From Kiritimatiellia bacterium (lineage in GTDB: Bacteria; Verrucomicrobiota; Kiritimatiellia; RFP12; UBA1067), in contig JAKSOY010000001.1 of the NCBI GenBank assembly GCA_024405255.1, positions 14,325-78,324 of the forward strand: 64,000 nucleotides of DNA, in the 5' to 3' direction. A program made the translations under genes and the position numbers. Below, in pieces: positions 25,857-35,721 of this stretch. Numbering within the stretch: the first letter of the stretch is position 1; each line of letters begins with the position of its first letter. Below the pieces are notes generated by a model. The model was not told where the DNA came from, did not search any database, and saw nothing but the letters and a program-made list of their open reading frames with translations.

Positions 25857-28800
25857 TTAAAGTTCAATGACAAGGCGCTGGACCCATCCGGGGAATGTAC
25901 CTTTCGCCGGGAAGTAAATCACCGTTTCAGCCACACAGGAACCCGTTTCAGGACTGGCCGCGGTCAGAGGCGAGAGGACCGACGAACACGATACTTTAAC
26001 CGTCTTCGAACGTCCTTTCGCATCAACGCCCGTCACAAAGCATCCTGCCGCCTTGACAGTCCCCGCAGTGCCAAACGAGAGAACGACTTCCCCCGTGAGG
26101 ACCCCGTTGACCGGAATCGTGAGCTTCGGCTTTTTCGCGATTTTCGTGGCGGCCGATTTCCAGGGCTCGACCTTCCAGTTGTTCTGGACGGCACAGAGAC
26201 TCGCCCCGTTCAAGCATCCGCCGAGTTCATCTGCCCTCAGTGTCAATTCGTCCGTCAGCGTCTCCTTCCCGCAGGTCGCCGTGATCGTTGCGTGGAATGT
26301 CCCCTCTTCGCTCTCGTCGGAGAACGATGCCGCCGAAATCTTCCACGTCTTTCCCTGGGCAAGCATTTTCCCGGAAATCTTTCCGGCCGTGCTGACCGTG
26401 ACCGTCGACTGTCCAGCCACACTTCCATCTTCGGAAAGTGCCGCCCCGTTGAAAGTTCCAACCGCCCAATCCGGCAACGGCTCTACGGTCCACGCAAGGG
26501 TGTAACGCTGCGTCGATTTCCCGGATGTCGTGACCGTCAGGACGACTTTCGAAGGCACAAGTTCCCCCGTCTTCGCATTCTTTTTCGAGGAGACAGTCGG
26601 CGCTCCGTAGATTGTATTGGCCGGTACTGTCACGCGTTTCGTCTTGGCATCGACGATGTCCTTTGCCGTGAACTTGAGTCCGGACGGCAATCCCGTCACC
26701 TTGATCGTCGTCGAGGAGAGGGCCGAGGCGCTTACGGGACAGCTCCACGCGACACCACAACGGCTGACGACTGGCAGGACTTCCGTCGGCGAAAGATCTC
26801 CCAATCCCCCCGCCGACAAACGAATGCTCGCGGCATCTTCGGCCGTTGTCACAAACCTGGCCGTGAGCGTAGTTGCCTGCGTGGACATCTGAAGGGACCA
26901 GCTGGCGGACGACGAAACACGGACGAGGTCTTGATACCAGCCTACAAACACGAAACCCTTCGCCGCTGTCGCCTTAAGAGCGACTTTTGCCCCTGCCGCA
27001 TACACACCGCTCCCCGTCACCTTCCCGGCCTCGGGGAGTTCGCTCGTGACGTTCAGCGGAAGAAGCGGTTGGGACTCGAACACCACCGATGCGCGCGTAG
27101 CGGCTTCGCATGTCCGGTCTTCAACGACCGAGACGGTATACTGGCGTGTCACAAGATAGCCACTTGGATTTTTGACTTTAATCGTTACGACGGCCGGCCG
27201 CGCGGTCGGACGTGTCGGGATACCCGAAATGACCCCGCGCTTGGTGTCGTATTTCAATCCCGTGGGAAGTCCGCTCACACTTATAGACGGCAGGGAAACC
27301 GAGCGAACGGGAATCCCCAATTCAATCTGCTCGTCCAACACGAATTCAGCCGGCATGAAATCATTTCCCAGTTCAAGGAGATCCTCTCCGGGTCCGACAA
27401 ACTTCGCCCAGAACTGAATTGCGCCGGATTCAGCATCTGCAGGGGTAACCGTGTAAACCCAACTCGACGTGCGGAAATCCGTCGCCTGGACCGTCACAGC
27501 CGGTTGCGTACAAGCGCGGTCGACATACCAGCCGCCAAACGCAAACCCCTTGTTCGGCGTCGCTTTTAATGTCACCGTTCGACCGACCTGCGTATCCTTC
27601 GCGCCCGAGACCTTTCCGCGAGAATCGTCGACAGGGTGAGCGGAAACCGACACAACCGTTGTCGACGGTACGATCGGTTCTTGAATGATTGGAGCTGGTG
27701 GAACCGACTCGACGGGCGTCCACGAAATTGCATCGACCCACGCACAGTCAGAATGTGCAAAGAGCGAGAGGAATGCATCTTTCTCATAGATCCAACGAAG
27801 CGTATGCTCCCCGGGGTCCGTGAGTGTATATGTCAATTCCTGCCATGAGGTCTGTCCGTGTATGACGCTCTGTTTAACGCCATCGATCATAAACGAAACA
27901 TCGTCACTTCCAAAAATCGCATACCCTGTGTCGCAACACCACCAGAAGGAAAGAACGCCACACCCGTTAACGACCGTCTCCAACCAGGTCGATGCGCCGC
28001 GAGAGATATTCCCGGACTGGACGCAGCTCGGACCGAATGCCGCCGTATTTGTCGAGACGCCCCACGCACTCGTTCCGCCTGTCGTAAACTCAAGGTTGTC
28101 ATTGTCAATTGCGCGCGCGACCGGACTAGCAGAAGGATCAACCGGGACAACATCATAGACGATTTCCTGGAGATACGTGTAGGAGCTTTTGTTTGTCTGC
28201 ACTTTCGGTAATGTATACCAGGCATCTTCAAATCCGGCCCATCCTAAATTCAGATGATAGTAAAGCGTCTGTCCAGAAAAACCATAACCATCAATGAGGA
28301 TGGAGTGTCCGCTGTTGGCACCGTGAAGCGAAACCACAACAGGCCGAGCACGGGCCAAATCGTTCGTCGCGAGAGAATTGAAAAGATTCAACGATGCCTC
28401 GTCCCTCAGGTCGAGCCGTTTCGCGGAGTAATAGCCGAACGTCTCAAGGAGGGCGGGCACAATCTTTTTCGTATAGGCACTTGTCGAATAGGTCTTGTAT
28501 TCATTCCCCAAGGCCACGCCACAGTCGTACATCAATTTACCAATCGCTTGATAGACGGTTTCAGAGAGCGTCTTCCGCGGTTCGTCTACCATCGCATCCC
28601 AATCATAACATCCCCCCATAAGCGTCAACTCAATGTCTTGACCATAGAGCTTGCAGGGATAGGGACGGGACTCCACCGGCAGGACAGGGTAACGATGGTA
28701 GCGCATCAGCTGGGCCATCGCCGTGGCGACACAACCACTCTGCAGATGGTCAGGCGTGTAGTAGTTGAAGCAAGGCATCGAACCAATAGAACCCTGGCTC

Positions 28801-29357
28801 CATTTTGTCTTGATCAGCGGCGCCACGACCACATTCGACAGATTTGTCCTTCCGTTCGATGTTGTGGCCTGTAAATCGGCAGACGTCGGATGGAGAAGAC
28901 GCCGCCACTTCTTCTGGTAGGGAGAAAGCAGCTCGTCTGCGGACTTCACGGCGGGCGCAACCCCCGCCTCCTGCTCATCCGTCGTGGCAAGCCCCTCCGC
29001 GATGCGACGCGAACGAAGATCCGCCGTGAGGATGTCGACAAAGGGAGTCGCCAGTAGCGTTTCGACCGAACCCGACTTCGAGAACGCGAGTACCGGCTCC
29101 AGGCGGTCGTCCGTCGATGTGATGACCCAACCACCATCACCGAAAGCTACCACGTGGATGATCTCCCGCCCATCCGACATCACGGTCTGGACATCCGACG
29201 GCGAACCGTTCGGCCGCTCCGACGAGAATGCCTCATCACGTGTCCAATTGGCTGCCGCAATACGCGCATCCGCACGCGACACCACGTCCGCCAGCAATAT
29301 GCAACCTTGACCAAATGCGATTAAAAACGCCAACCAAAACCCAATCCGCTTCAACAT
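25857..29357 (-). CDS. Secreted C10 (streptopain-type) cysteine peptidase with Ig-like and repeat domains
   Basis: The start is the ATG at 29355-29357 (MLKRIGFWLAFLIAFG), after GAGGTGG; the in-frame ATG upstream has no site. About 1166 residues. Prodomain to about 190, then the C10 catalytic domain: the Cys in LQSGCVATAMAQLMRYHRYP (about 208) and the His in NSGHSILIDGYG (about 350), followed by YYHLNLGWAG. Next come a MAM-like segment, a bacterial InlB-type repeat (TVTLKATPNKGFAFGGWY), He_PIG-like Ig segments (GLPTGLKYDTKRGVISGIP) and a C-terminal domain (NNWKVEPWKS onward) shared with the 39154-39720 protein. Host or dietary protein degradation at the cell surface is inferred. The signal peptide could be either type. 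Confidence 0.86.
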   Translation of the reverse strand: MLKRIGFWLAFLIAFGQGCILLADVVSRADARIAAANWTRDEAFSSERPNGSPSDVQTVMSDGREIIHVVAFGDGGWVITSTDDRLEPVLAFSKSGSVETLLATPFVDILTADLRSRRIAEGLATTDEQEAGVAPAVKSADELLSPYQKKWRRLLHPTSADLQATTSNGRTNLSNVVVAPLIKTKWSQGSIGSMPCFNYYTPDHLQSGCVATAMAQLMRYHRYPVLPVESRPYPCKLYGQDIELTLMGGCYDWDAMVDEPRKTLSETVYQAIGKLMYDCGVALGNEYKTYSTSAYTKKIVPALLETFGYYSAKRLDLRDEASLNLFNSLATNDLARARPVVVSLHGANSGHSILIDGYGFSGQTLYYHLNLGWAGFEDAWYTLPKVQTNKSSYTYLQEIVYDVVPVDPSASPVARAIDNDNLEFTTGGTSAWGVSTNTAAFGPSCVQSGNISRGASTWLETVVNGCGVLSFWWCCDTGYAIFGSDDVSFMIDGVKQSVIHGQTSWQELTYTLTDPGEHTLRWIYEKDAFLSLFAHSDCAWVDAISWTPVESVPPAPIIQEPIVPSTTVVSVSAHPVDDSRGKVSGAKDTQVGRTVTLKATPNKGFAFGGWYVDRACTQPAVTVQATDFRTSSWVYTVTPADAESGAIQFWAKFVGPGEDLLELGNDFMPAEFVLDEQIELGIPVRSVSLPSISVSGLPTGLKYDTKRGVISGIPTRPTARPAVVTIKVKNPSGYLVTRQYTVSVVEDRTCEAATRASVVFESQPLLPLNVTSELPEAGKVTGSGVYAAGAKVALKATAAKGFVFVGWYQDLVRVSSSASWSLQMSTQATTLTARFVTTAEDAASIRLSAGGLGDLSPTEVLPVVSRCGVAWSCPVSASALSSTTIKVTGLPSGLKFTAKDIVDAKTKRVTVPANTIYGAPTVSSKKNAKTGELVPSKVVLTVTTSGKSTQRYTLAWTVEPLPDWAVGTFNGAALSEDGSVAGQSTVTVSTAGKISGKMLAQGKTWKISAASFSDESEEGTFHATITATCGKETLTDELTLRADELGGCLNGASLCAVQNNWKVEPWKSAATKIAKKPKLTIPVNGVLTGEVVLSFGTAGTVKAAGCFVTGVDAKGRSKTVKVSCSSVLSPLTAASPETGSCVAETVIYFPAKGTFPGWVQRLVIEL

Positions 29358-29537
29358 GGCCCACCTCGAGAGAACACAAAACAACATCCGAACCGAATAG
29401 TCGAACGAATGTGATTTTATGCTGTAATGTTAGAGTTTCGTATAAGAGAGTTAGAAAACTCCTCTCAAGGTCGAAAACATTCTAACAAATATAACGAGAA
29501 TGCGCAAGCGGAAATTAATGCGGGGAATCAATGCTAC

Positions 29538-29567
29538 ATGCGGCGCGCTCGGAGAGCGCGCCCTACC
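29538..29567 (+). repeat. Third copy of the REP-like palindrome
   Basis: This 30-base element has the same core as those at 10211-10303, a GGCGCGCTC stem with loop GGA and its complement, and the same CCCTACC end. It differs from the forward copy at 10274-10303 at two positions. It lies 45 bases beyond the stop of the amino-acid permease, where its hairpin could act as a 3' stabiliser or weak terminator. Confidence 0.75.
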
Positions 29568-29612
29568 AGCGCGACCTACCACGACATCGTCAATGTCCGG
29601 GCTCGGGGCGGA

Positions 29613-30263
29613 TCAGTCGTAGTAGTTGAGCTTCTTTTCCGCGTAGTCCATCGTCTTGGCGACGATGAAGTTGAAAATGTAGTAGAAAACGCCGGCGGCG
29701 ATCAGCGGCGTCATCGACGTGTTGGCACTTGAAAGCTGTTTCGCGATCGTAAACATTTCTGTCACGGCAATCGTAAAGGCGAGCGACGTGTCTTTGACGA
29801 GTGTAATGATCTCATTACCGACAGCCGGAATCACACGCTTCACCGTCTGAGGTAGAACGATTCGGAAAAATGTCTGCCGTCGGTTGAGTCCGAGCGCCGT
29901 TGAGGCTTCAAACTGACCGCGATCGATGGCCAGGATGCCACCGCGATAGATTTCCGCGAAGTAGACCGCGTAATTGAAGCCAAAGGCCAAAACCGTCGCG
30001 AGCAACCGGGGATAACGGGAAAGCGGCATGCCGAAGAAAATATAGGGCGCGAAATAGACGAAGATGATCTGCAACATCAAAGGCGTTCCCCGGATGACGG
30101 AGATTAAGGCACTCGCCAGACCGGCCAGCACTTTGTTCTTCGACATGCGCACAAGAGCGATCGGGAAGCCTAGCGGCAAGGCGATCAGCAAGGTGAAGAA
30201 GAAAATCTCCACCGAGACCAGAAGACCTCCCAAGAGATCAGTCAGCATGGATGTCATCGTCAT
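29613..30263 (-). CDS. Polar amino-acid ABC transporter permease
   Basis: 216 residues, typical HisM/GlnP-type length. N-terminal helix, then the conserved RGTPLMLQIIFVYF block and the EAA loop (FEASTALGLNRRQTFFRIVLPQ), with membrane helices between. It forms a homodimeric channel for an amino acid. Last gene of the three-gene unit ATPase, binding protein, permease; 36 bases separate it from the binding protein. GGGAG lies 8 bases before the ATG. Substrate (glutamine, arginine or other) cannot be fixed. Confidence 0.92.
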   Translation of the reverse strand: MTMTSMLTDLLGGLLVSVEIFFFTLLIALPLGFPIALVRMSKNKVLAGLASALISVIRGTPLMLQIIFVYFAPYIFFGMPLSRYPRLLATVLAFGFNYAVYFAEIYRGGILAIDRGQFEASTALGLNRRQTFFRIVLPQTVKRVIPAVGNEIITLVKDTSLAFTIAVTEMFTIAKQLSSANTSMTPLIAAGVFYYIFNFIVAKTMDYAEKKLNYYD

Positions 30264-30299
30264 TTGCCCGGCTCCCGTTCGCTGTGTGGCGGAGACGCA

Positions 30300-31076
30300 T
30301 CACTTCTTCAACAGAAGCAGCGCCTGTTTCTCGATCTTGTACTGCTCGGCGATCTTTTCGCCGGTGCCATCTTCAAAGATCTTCTTGAGTTCGGCTTCGA
30401 CTTCATCCTTCAACGCCGTGTTCCCCTTCTTGAAGCCGATGCCGTACGTTTCCGTCATGACGATTTCCGTGAGGATTTCAAACTTGCCGGGCAGATCGGC
30501 CATTTTCTTTTTCGCGACACCGACATCCATCGCCACGGCATCGACAGCTCCGGCATTGAGTTCATTCACCGCCTGGTTGTAGTTCGGCTCAATGACAATC
30601 TTCTTGAAGGTCGCGCCCAATTCCTTCTTCGCGCCGTCTTTCGCCAAGGCCTTCTGCACCGGCGTCTCCGTCTGAACGGCGACCGTCTTGCCAGCGAGGT
30701 CCTTCAGCGTTTTGATGGGCGAACCCGTCTTCACGAGAACGACCTGTGAGTTGTCCACATACGGTACGGACCAGGTATAGCCGTTCTCACGCCCCTGCAT
30801 AGTAAATCCATTCCAGATGCAGTCGATCGCGCCCGAATTGAGTTCCATGTCTTTCGTATCCCAGTTGATGGGATTGGCGACAAACTTCCAATTCTTCCGC
30901 TTGCAGACCTCGCGCGCAAGGTCCAAATCAAAACCTTTGTAGGTTGCACCATCTTTATAACCGTACGGCGGGAAATCGGCATCGAACCCGACCGTGAACG
31001 AACGCTGTCCATCTGCGGCCTTTTCGCATCCACACAACGCGGCGACGAGCGCCACAAGCATCATCAACTTCTTCAT
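30300..31076 (-). CDS. Amino-acid ABC transporter substrate-binding lipoprotein
   Basis: The start is the ATG at 31074-31076 (MKKLMMLVALVAALCGCEKA), whose lipobox ALCGC shows lipid anchoring; codons further upstream are out of place before the signal. 258 residues. Type II periplasmic binding fold: FTVGFDADFPPYGYKDG and KGFDLDLAREVCKRKNW at the N-terminus, SGAIDCIWNGFTMQGRE at the ligand site. Collects a polar amino acid for the neighbouring transporter. It follows the ATPase by 16 bases. Confidence 0.92.
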   Translation of the reverse strand: MKKLMMLVALVAALCGCEKAADGQRSFTVGFDADFPPYGYKDGATYKGFDLDLAREVCKRKNWKFVANPINWDTKDMELNSGAIDCIWNGFTMQGRENGYTWSVPYVDNSQVVLVKTGSPIKTLKDLAGKTVAVQTETPVQKALAKDGAKKELGATFKKIVIEPNYNQAVNELNAGAVDAVAMDVGVAKKKMADLPGKFEILTEIVMTETYGIGFKKGNTALKDEVEAELKKIFEDGTGEKIAEQYKIEKQALLLLKK

Positions 31077-31092
31077 GATTCGTCGATCCTGT

Positions 31093-31857
31093 TTATTCTT
31101 TGAATTCAGAAACGGTCTCACCTTGTACTTTTCCGAGGAATTCGCCCAGACGCCCCTCATGACGCTTCTCGAAGATCTCATGCGGCGTTCCTTCTGCGGC
31201 GATACACCCTCCATCTAGGAAGAGGACACGCGTCGCAACATCGCGGGCAAAGCGCATTTCGTGCGTCACGACGACCATCGTCATGCCGCGGCGCGCGAGG
31301 TCTTTCATGACATCGAGGACCTCGCCGACCATTTCAGGGTCCAGCGCCGAAGTCGGTTCGTCGAACAACATGACTTTCGGCTCCATCGCAAGCGAACGTA
31401 CGATGGCGACACGCTGCTTCTGTCCGCCGGAAAGCTGCTGGGGATAGGCCAAAGCCTTGTCGTCAAGACCGACCCGCGTCAAGAGTTCATGCGCTTTCGC
31501 TTCAGCCGCCTCTTTCGGAATCCGACGCACCAGACGCGGTGCCATGGTGATGTTGTCCAGAATCGTCAAATGCGGAAACAGATTGAAATGCTGAAACACC
31601 ATCCCCATCTCGCTCCGAACGCGACTACGCGTCTTCTCGTCGGCCGCGACAATGTCAACGCCCTCGAAGTCGATTGAACCTTCCGTCGGTTGTTCGAGGA
31701 GATTCATGCAACGCAAGAAGGTCGACTTACCGCCGCCTGACGGTCCGATCATCACCACGACCTCACCCTTTCGGATTTCCGTGGAAAGTCCCTTTAGGAC
31801 CTCGAGCTTCCCGAATCTTTTCTTCAGGTTGTCGATTTTCAGTAGTACTTCAGACAT
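31093..31857 (-). CDS. Polar amino-acid ABC transporter ATP-binding protein
   Basis: The start is the ATG at 31855-31857 ([16 protein letters not shown]); the longer in-frame reading has no ribosome site. 254 residues. Walker [10 protein letters not shown], signature [11 protein letters not shown], Walker [14 protein letters not shown] and switch His in VTHEM are all intact. GlnQ/HisP-type ATPase powering the permease and binding protein that follow. First gene of the unit; a weak GGAAGAG precedes it. The 116-base gap to dprA holds no clear promoter. Confidence 0.93.
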   Translation of the reverse strand: MSEVLLKIDNLKKRFGKLEVLKGLSTEIRKGEVVVMIGPSGGGKSTFLRCMNLLEQPTEGSIDFEGVDIVAADEKTRSRVRSEMGMVFQHFNLFPHLTILDNITMAPRLVRRIPKEAAEAKAHELLTRVGLDDKALAYPQQLSGGQKQRVAIVRSLAMEPKVMLFDEPTSALDPEMVGEVLDVMKDLARRGMTMVVVTHEMRFARDVATRVLFLDGGCIAAEGTPHEIFEKRHEGRLGEFLGKVQGETVSEFKE

Positions 31858-31973
31858 TTCGTTTACTCTTCCGGCACGGAGCGTACACCGAGACATACAT
31901 CCCATCCCGCATTCGTCTAGTTCGTCTCAATGTTATCACAACAGATGGTTAAAGTCAATTCACGATTTTTCTA

Positions 31974-33116
31974 CTACCCGTTCTTTGGCAGACAGACGCG
32001 ATTGCCGGACAGGAGACGTAAACGGCCTTTGAGGCGCAATCCAACGACAAGCGAACTCACACGAGCCGCGGTCAGTCCGCTCGCAAGGACGATCCGATCA
32101 AGTGAAATGCCCTCTGCCGTGACCGCTTTGAGAATGAGCGCCTCATCAGGTGAAATCGAATTCTCGGGAGAGTTTGTCGTCGACTTCGGCATCTTCAGCG
32201 GCAGCAACGGCTCCTCGGGTTTCGGTTTGGCGGGACTTGGTAGAGAGGATACGGGCTTCTGAGGTTTCGGCTTTCCTTTCGACATCGGTGTAAGTTCTTC
32301 GACGATGTCATCGACACATGTCACCATGCGGGCCCCTTCTCGAATGAGATGGTGGCATCCTTCCGACGTCCGCCAATCGATCCGTCCCGGCACGGCCATG
32401 ACCGCGCGTCCTTGTTCGACAGCACGCAAACAGGTAATGAGCGTACCGCTGTGCAACGGACACTCGACCGCGACAACACCGCGGGAGAGTCCCGAAACGA
32501 TTCGGTTTCTCTGGGGGAACGTTTGCGGATCCGGACTTCGTCCCAATGGGAATTCGCTGATGACACATCCTCCCGCATGGACCATCTGGCGGGCGAGTTC
32601 GCGGTTCTCGCGCGGATAGAATTGATCGATCGCCCCGCCAAGAACACCTACGGTCACACCTTCGGCCGCCAACGCGCCCTTATGCGCAAACGTGTCAATG
32701 CCGTGGGCAAGTCCCGAGACGACACACCATCCGCGTTTCGCCAAACCGAAAGCGAGACGTTCAGCGACGTCCCGTCCATAGTCCGTGCAATGACGCGTGC
32801 CGATGAGAGCCACACTCGCGCGTGCGAGTGCCGTTACATCGCCAACCGCATACAAAGCCAGTGGCGGAGACGAAATCGTTTTCAGCTGAGCGGGATAGGC
32901 GTCATCGACTTCCGTCAGGATCTTGATCCCGAGCTTTCGAGCCCGCTCGATTTCCCGTTGCCAGTCCGGCTCTTTCCCTTCCCAGTCGTATTTCTGCGGA
33001 TAGAAATCCCAGGCCGCCGCGGCATCCCCCTGCGTCTCGGCCAGGAGACGCTGAAATGTCACGGCACCCACCGTGGGAATCAAATTAAAAGCGATTCGCG
33101 CTTCACGTTCTGTCAT
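31974..33116 (-). CDS. dprA: DNA-processing protein DprA/Smf
   Basis: The start is the ATG at 33114-33116 (MTEREARIAFNLIPTVG), after AAGGAC. 380 residues. N-terminal helical domain, then the Rossmann core with GTRHCTDYGRDV, VVSGLAHGIDTFAHKGAL, FPQRNRIVSGLSRGVVAVE and HSGTLITC. A winged-helix end (ALILKAVTAEGISLDRIVLA) follows a Pro/Lys-rich linker. DprA loads RecA on incoming single-stranded DNA during natural transformation, so it suggests, but does not prove, competence. The gene has its own promoter at 33162-33189. Confidence 0.93.
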   Translation of the reverse strand: MTEREARIAFNLIPTVGAVTFQRLLAETQGDAAAAWDFYPQKYDWEGKEPDWQREIERARKLGIKILTEVDDAYPAQLKTISSPPLALYAVGDVTALARASVALIGTRHCTDYGRDVAERLAFGLAKRGWCVVSGLAHGIDTFAHKGALAAEGVTVGVLGGAIDQFYPRENRELARQMVHAGGCVISEFPLGRSPDPQTFPQRNRIVSGLSRGVVAVECPLHSGTLITCLRAVEQGRAVMAVPGRIDWRTSEGCHHLIREGARMVTCVDDIVEELTPMSKGKPKPQKPVSSLPSPAKPKPEEPLLPLKMPKSTTNSPENSISPDEALILKAVTAEGISLDRIVLASGLTAARVSSLVVGLRLKGRLRLLSGNRVCLPKNG

Positions 33117-33161
33117 TCGGCATTGTCCTTCTACCTGGTATTTCCAGGCGAAGAACACTAT

Positions 33162-33189
33162 AGCATATTTTCGGAAAACGAAATGTCAA
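33162..33189 (-). promoter_or_regulatory. dprA promoter
   Basis: On the minus strand TTGACA at 33184-33189, a 16-base spacer, then TATGCT at 33162-33167. Transcription would begin about 40 bases before the ATG. It sits immediately beyond the gapA terminator, so dprA is a separate unit. Confidence 0.5.
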
Positions 33190-33213
33190 GAGATTGTCAA
33201 GATTTTGGAATGC

Positions 33214-33243
33214 AAAAAGGCACGGCATTTCTGCCGTGCCTTT
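33214..33243 (-). terminator. Rho-independent terminator of gapA
   Basis: On the minus strand a strong hairpin AAAGGCACGGCA, loop GAAA, TGCCGTGCC then TTTTT. It lies 27 bases past the gapA stop. Confidence 0.85.
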
Positions 33244-33269
33244 CTGTTGACTCGTTCGAGCCGTTCGCG

Positions 33270-34328
<1,059 letters not shown>

Positions 34329-34373
34329 TTAGTGCCTTCGGAAGACCTTCCCCCGACGGAAAAAACGGCGGTT

Positions 34374-34402
34374 ATTGTATCATAACGAGACGCGCAAGTC
34401 AA
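34374..34402 (-). promoter_or_regulatory. gapA promoter
   Basis: On the minus strand TTGACT at 34397-34402, a 17-base spacer, then TACAAT at 34374-34379. It lies between the larA-homologue stop (34411) and the gapA start. Confidence 0.65.
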
Positions 34403-34410
34403 GACTTGGG

Positions 34411-35688
34411 TCAATTGAACTTTTCACGGTTGATCCAGAGCCCGAGCGCCGGATTGGGAATGAAGTAAACCTCCTCGCCCTCTACGGTATTGTAGCCATA
34501 TTTGAGCTTTTTGGGATCGTATTTCTTCACCATCTCATCGTAGGACGCCGCGTTGAAACCGACGCCGGCGACTTCTTCCTGCGTGATTTCCTTGACGCAG
34601 TAGGTGATCGAGAAGCGTCCGTCCGACGAGCCGTGGATCAGATGCGCCGCCGCACCCATGTTGTCGCGGAGGTCCTGGTTCTCGGGCTTCTCGAACACCT
34701 CGAGCGTGTGGAGGCGTCCCCGGTAGCCGTACTTGCGAATGAGCTTGTCGACCGTTTCGTCTTCGCCGAAATGGCGCACGCCGGGCGCGAGAATGATGAG
34801 TTCGCCGCCGTCCGCCATCGCCATGCGCGTACGATAAATGGCCTTATTGCCCAGCCAGGTGGACGTGAATTCGCTTGGGTCGAGATAGACGACGCACTTC
34901 TTGAGTCCGTGTTCGACATAGTCGACATTTTTCTGCTGGGCAAGCTTGACGGCCTCTGTGAGGCAGTTGCGGCCTTCGCCGATGAAGAGCCCGTGCGTCT
35001 TGATCTTGCCGCCCGGCGCCGTCGTGACCGTCAGGCAGAAGAGGATCGGACGCTTCCCGTACAGGTAATGCTCCATTCCGTAGTCGAAGAGACGGCGCAC
35101 GGGAGTGTTGTCGCGTCCCATCGCCTTCTCCATCCCGCAGACGGCGCCGATCATGTGCGAGCAGTTGATCATCTGCGAACCGCCGACGCCGACAAAGAGG
35201 TTCTTCGCGTGATTCGCCATGCCGATCACTTCATGCGGCACGACCTGTCCGGGCGAGATGACGAGATCGTACTTCGGATCCATCACGAGCTTGTTCACTT
35301 CGACGGCCAGTGGCGTATGCCAAAGTCCCTCGGAGATTTCCTCGACGGCCTCTTTCGGCACGTCGCCCAGTTTCACGACATCCGTGCGCCAATGATGCAC
35401 CAGCATCTTCTCGTACGGAATCTCGCCGAACATCGCCTTCCACTGCGTCTCGCTCACCGGCACATGCGTTCCCAGGGCGGGCAGGATGTCGACATTCACC
35501 CCTTTCGCCGTCAGCAGGCGATAGAGCACCTGCGTGATAAAACCGGTGTTTGAATGGAAACGCGTGAAGTCCGGCGGAAGGATGAGCACATTTGCGAGCG
35601 TGCGCCCTTCCAGCGCCTGTGCAAGCGCGGCTTCGATCTCGGCGGGTGTAAGACCTTCCTCGGTCTTGGCGATGTTGAAGATATCCAT
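34411..35688 (-). CDS. LarA-family nickel-pincer racemase/epimerase homologue
   Basis: 425 residues, the usual LarA length. Contains the N-terminal DUF2088 block (LILPPDFTRFHSNTG, LPALGTHVPVSETQW), GQVVPHEVIGMANHAKNLFVG and a C-terminal domain with KAIYRTRMAMADGGELIILAPG. LarA proteins use a nickel-pincer nucleotide cofactor to racemise or epimerise 2-hydroxyacids; many homologues act on acids other than lactate, so the substrate is left open. The cofactor genes larB, larC and larE are not in the window. AAGGAG precedes the ATG. It follows glnN by 33 bases and probably shares its transcript. Confidence 0.85.
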   Translation of the reverse strand: MDIFNIAKTEEGLTPAEIEAALAQALEGRTLANVLILPPDFTRFHSNTGFITQVLYRLLTAKGVNVDILPALGTHVPVSETQWKAMFGEIPYEKMLVHHWRTDVVKLGDVPKEAVEEISEGLWHTPLAVEVNKLVMDPKYDLVISPGQVVPHEVIGMANHAKNLFVGVGGSQMINCSHMIGAVCGMEKAMGRDNTPVRRLFDYGMEHYLYGKRPILFCLTVTTAPGGKIKTHGLFIGEGRNCLTEAVKLAQQKNVDYVEHGLKKCVVYLDPSEFTSTWLGNKAIYRTRMAMADGGELIILAPGVRHFGEDETVDKLIRKYGYRGRLHTLEVFEKPENQDLRDNMGAAAHLIHGSSDGRFSITYCVKEITQEEVAGVGFNAASYDEMVKKYDPKKLKYGYNTVEGEEVYFIPNPALGLWINREKFN

Positions 35689-35721
35689 GGTGTCGTCTCC
35701 TTCTCTTCTCTGAATGAATGG

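Noticed and set aside
34411..35688. Naming the LarA homologue a lactate racemase
   Set aside because: The family contains many substrates and the local context gives no lactate link.
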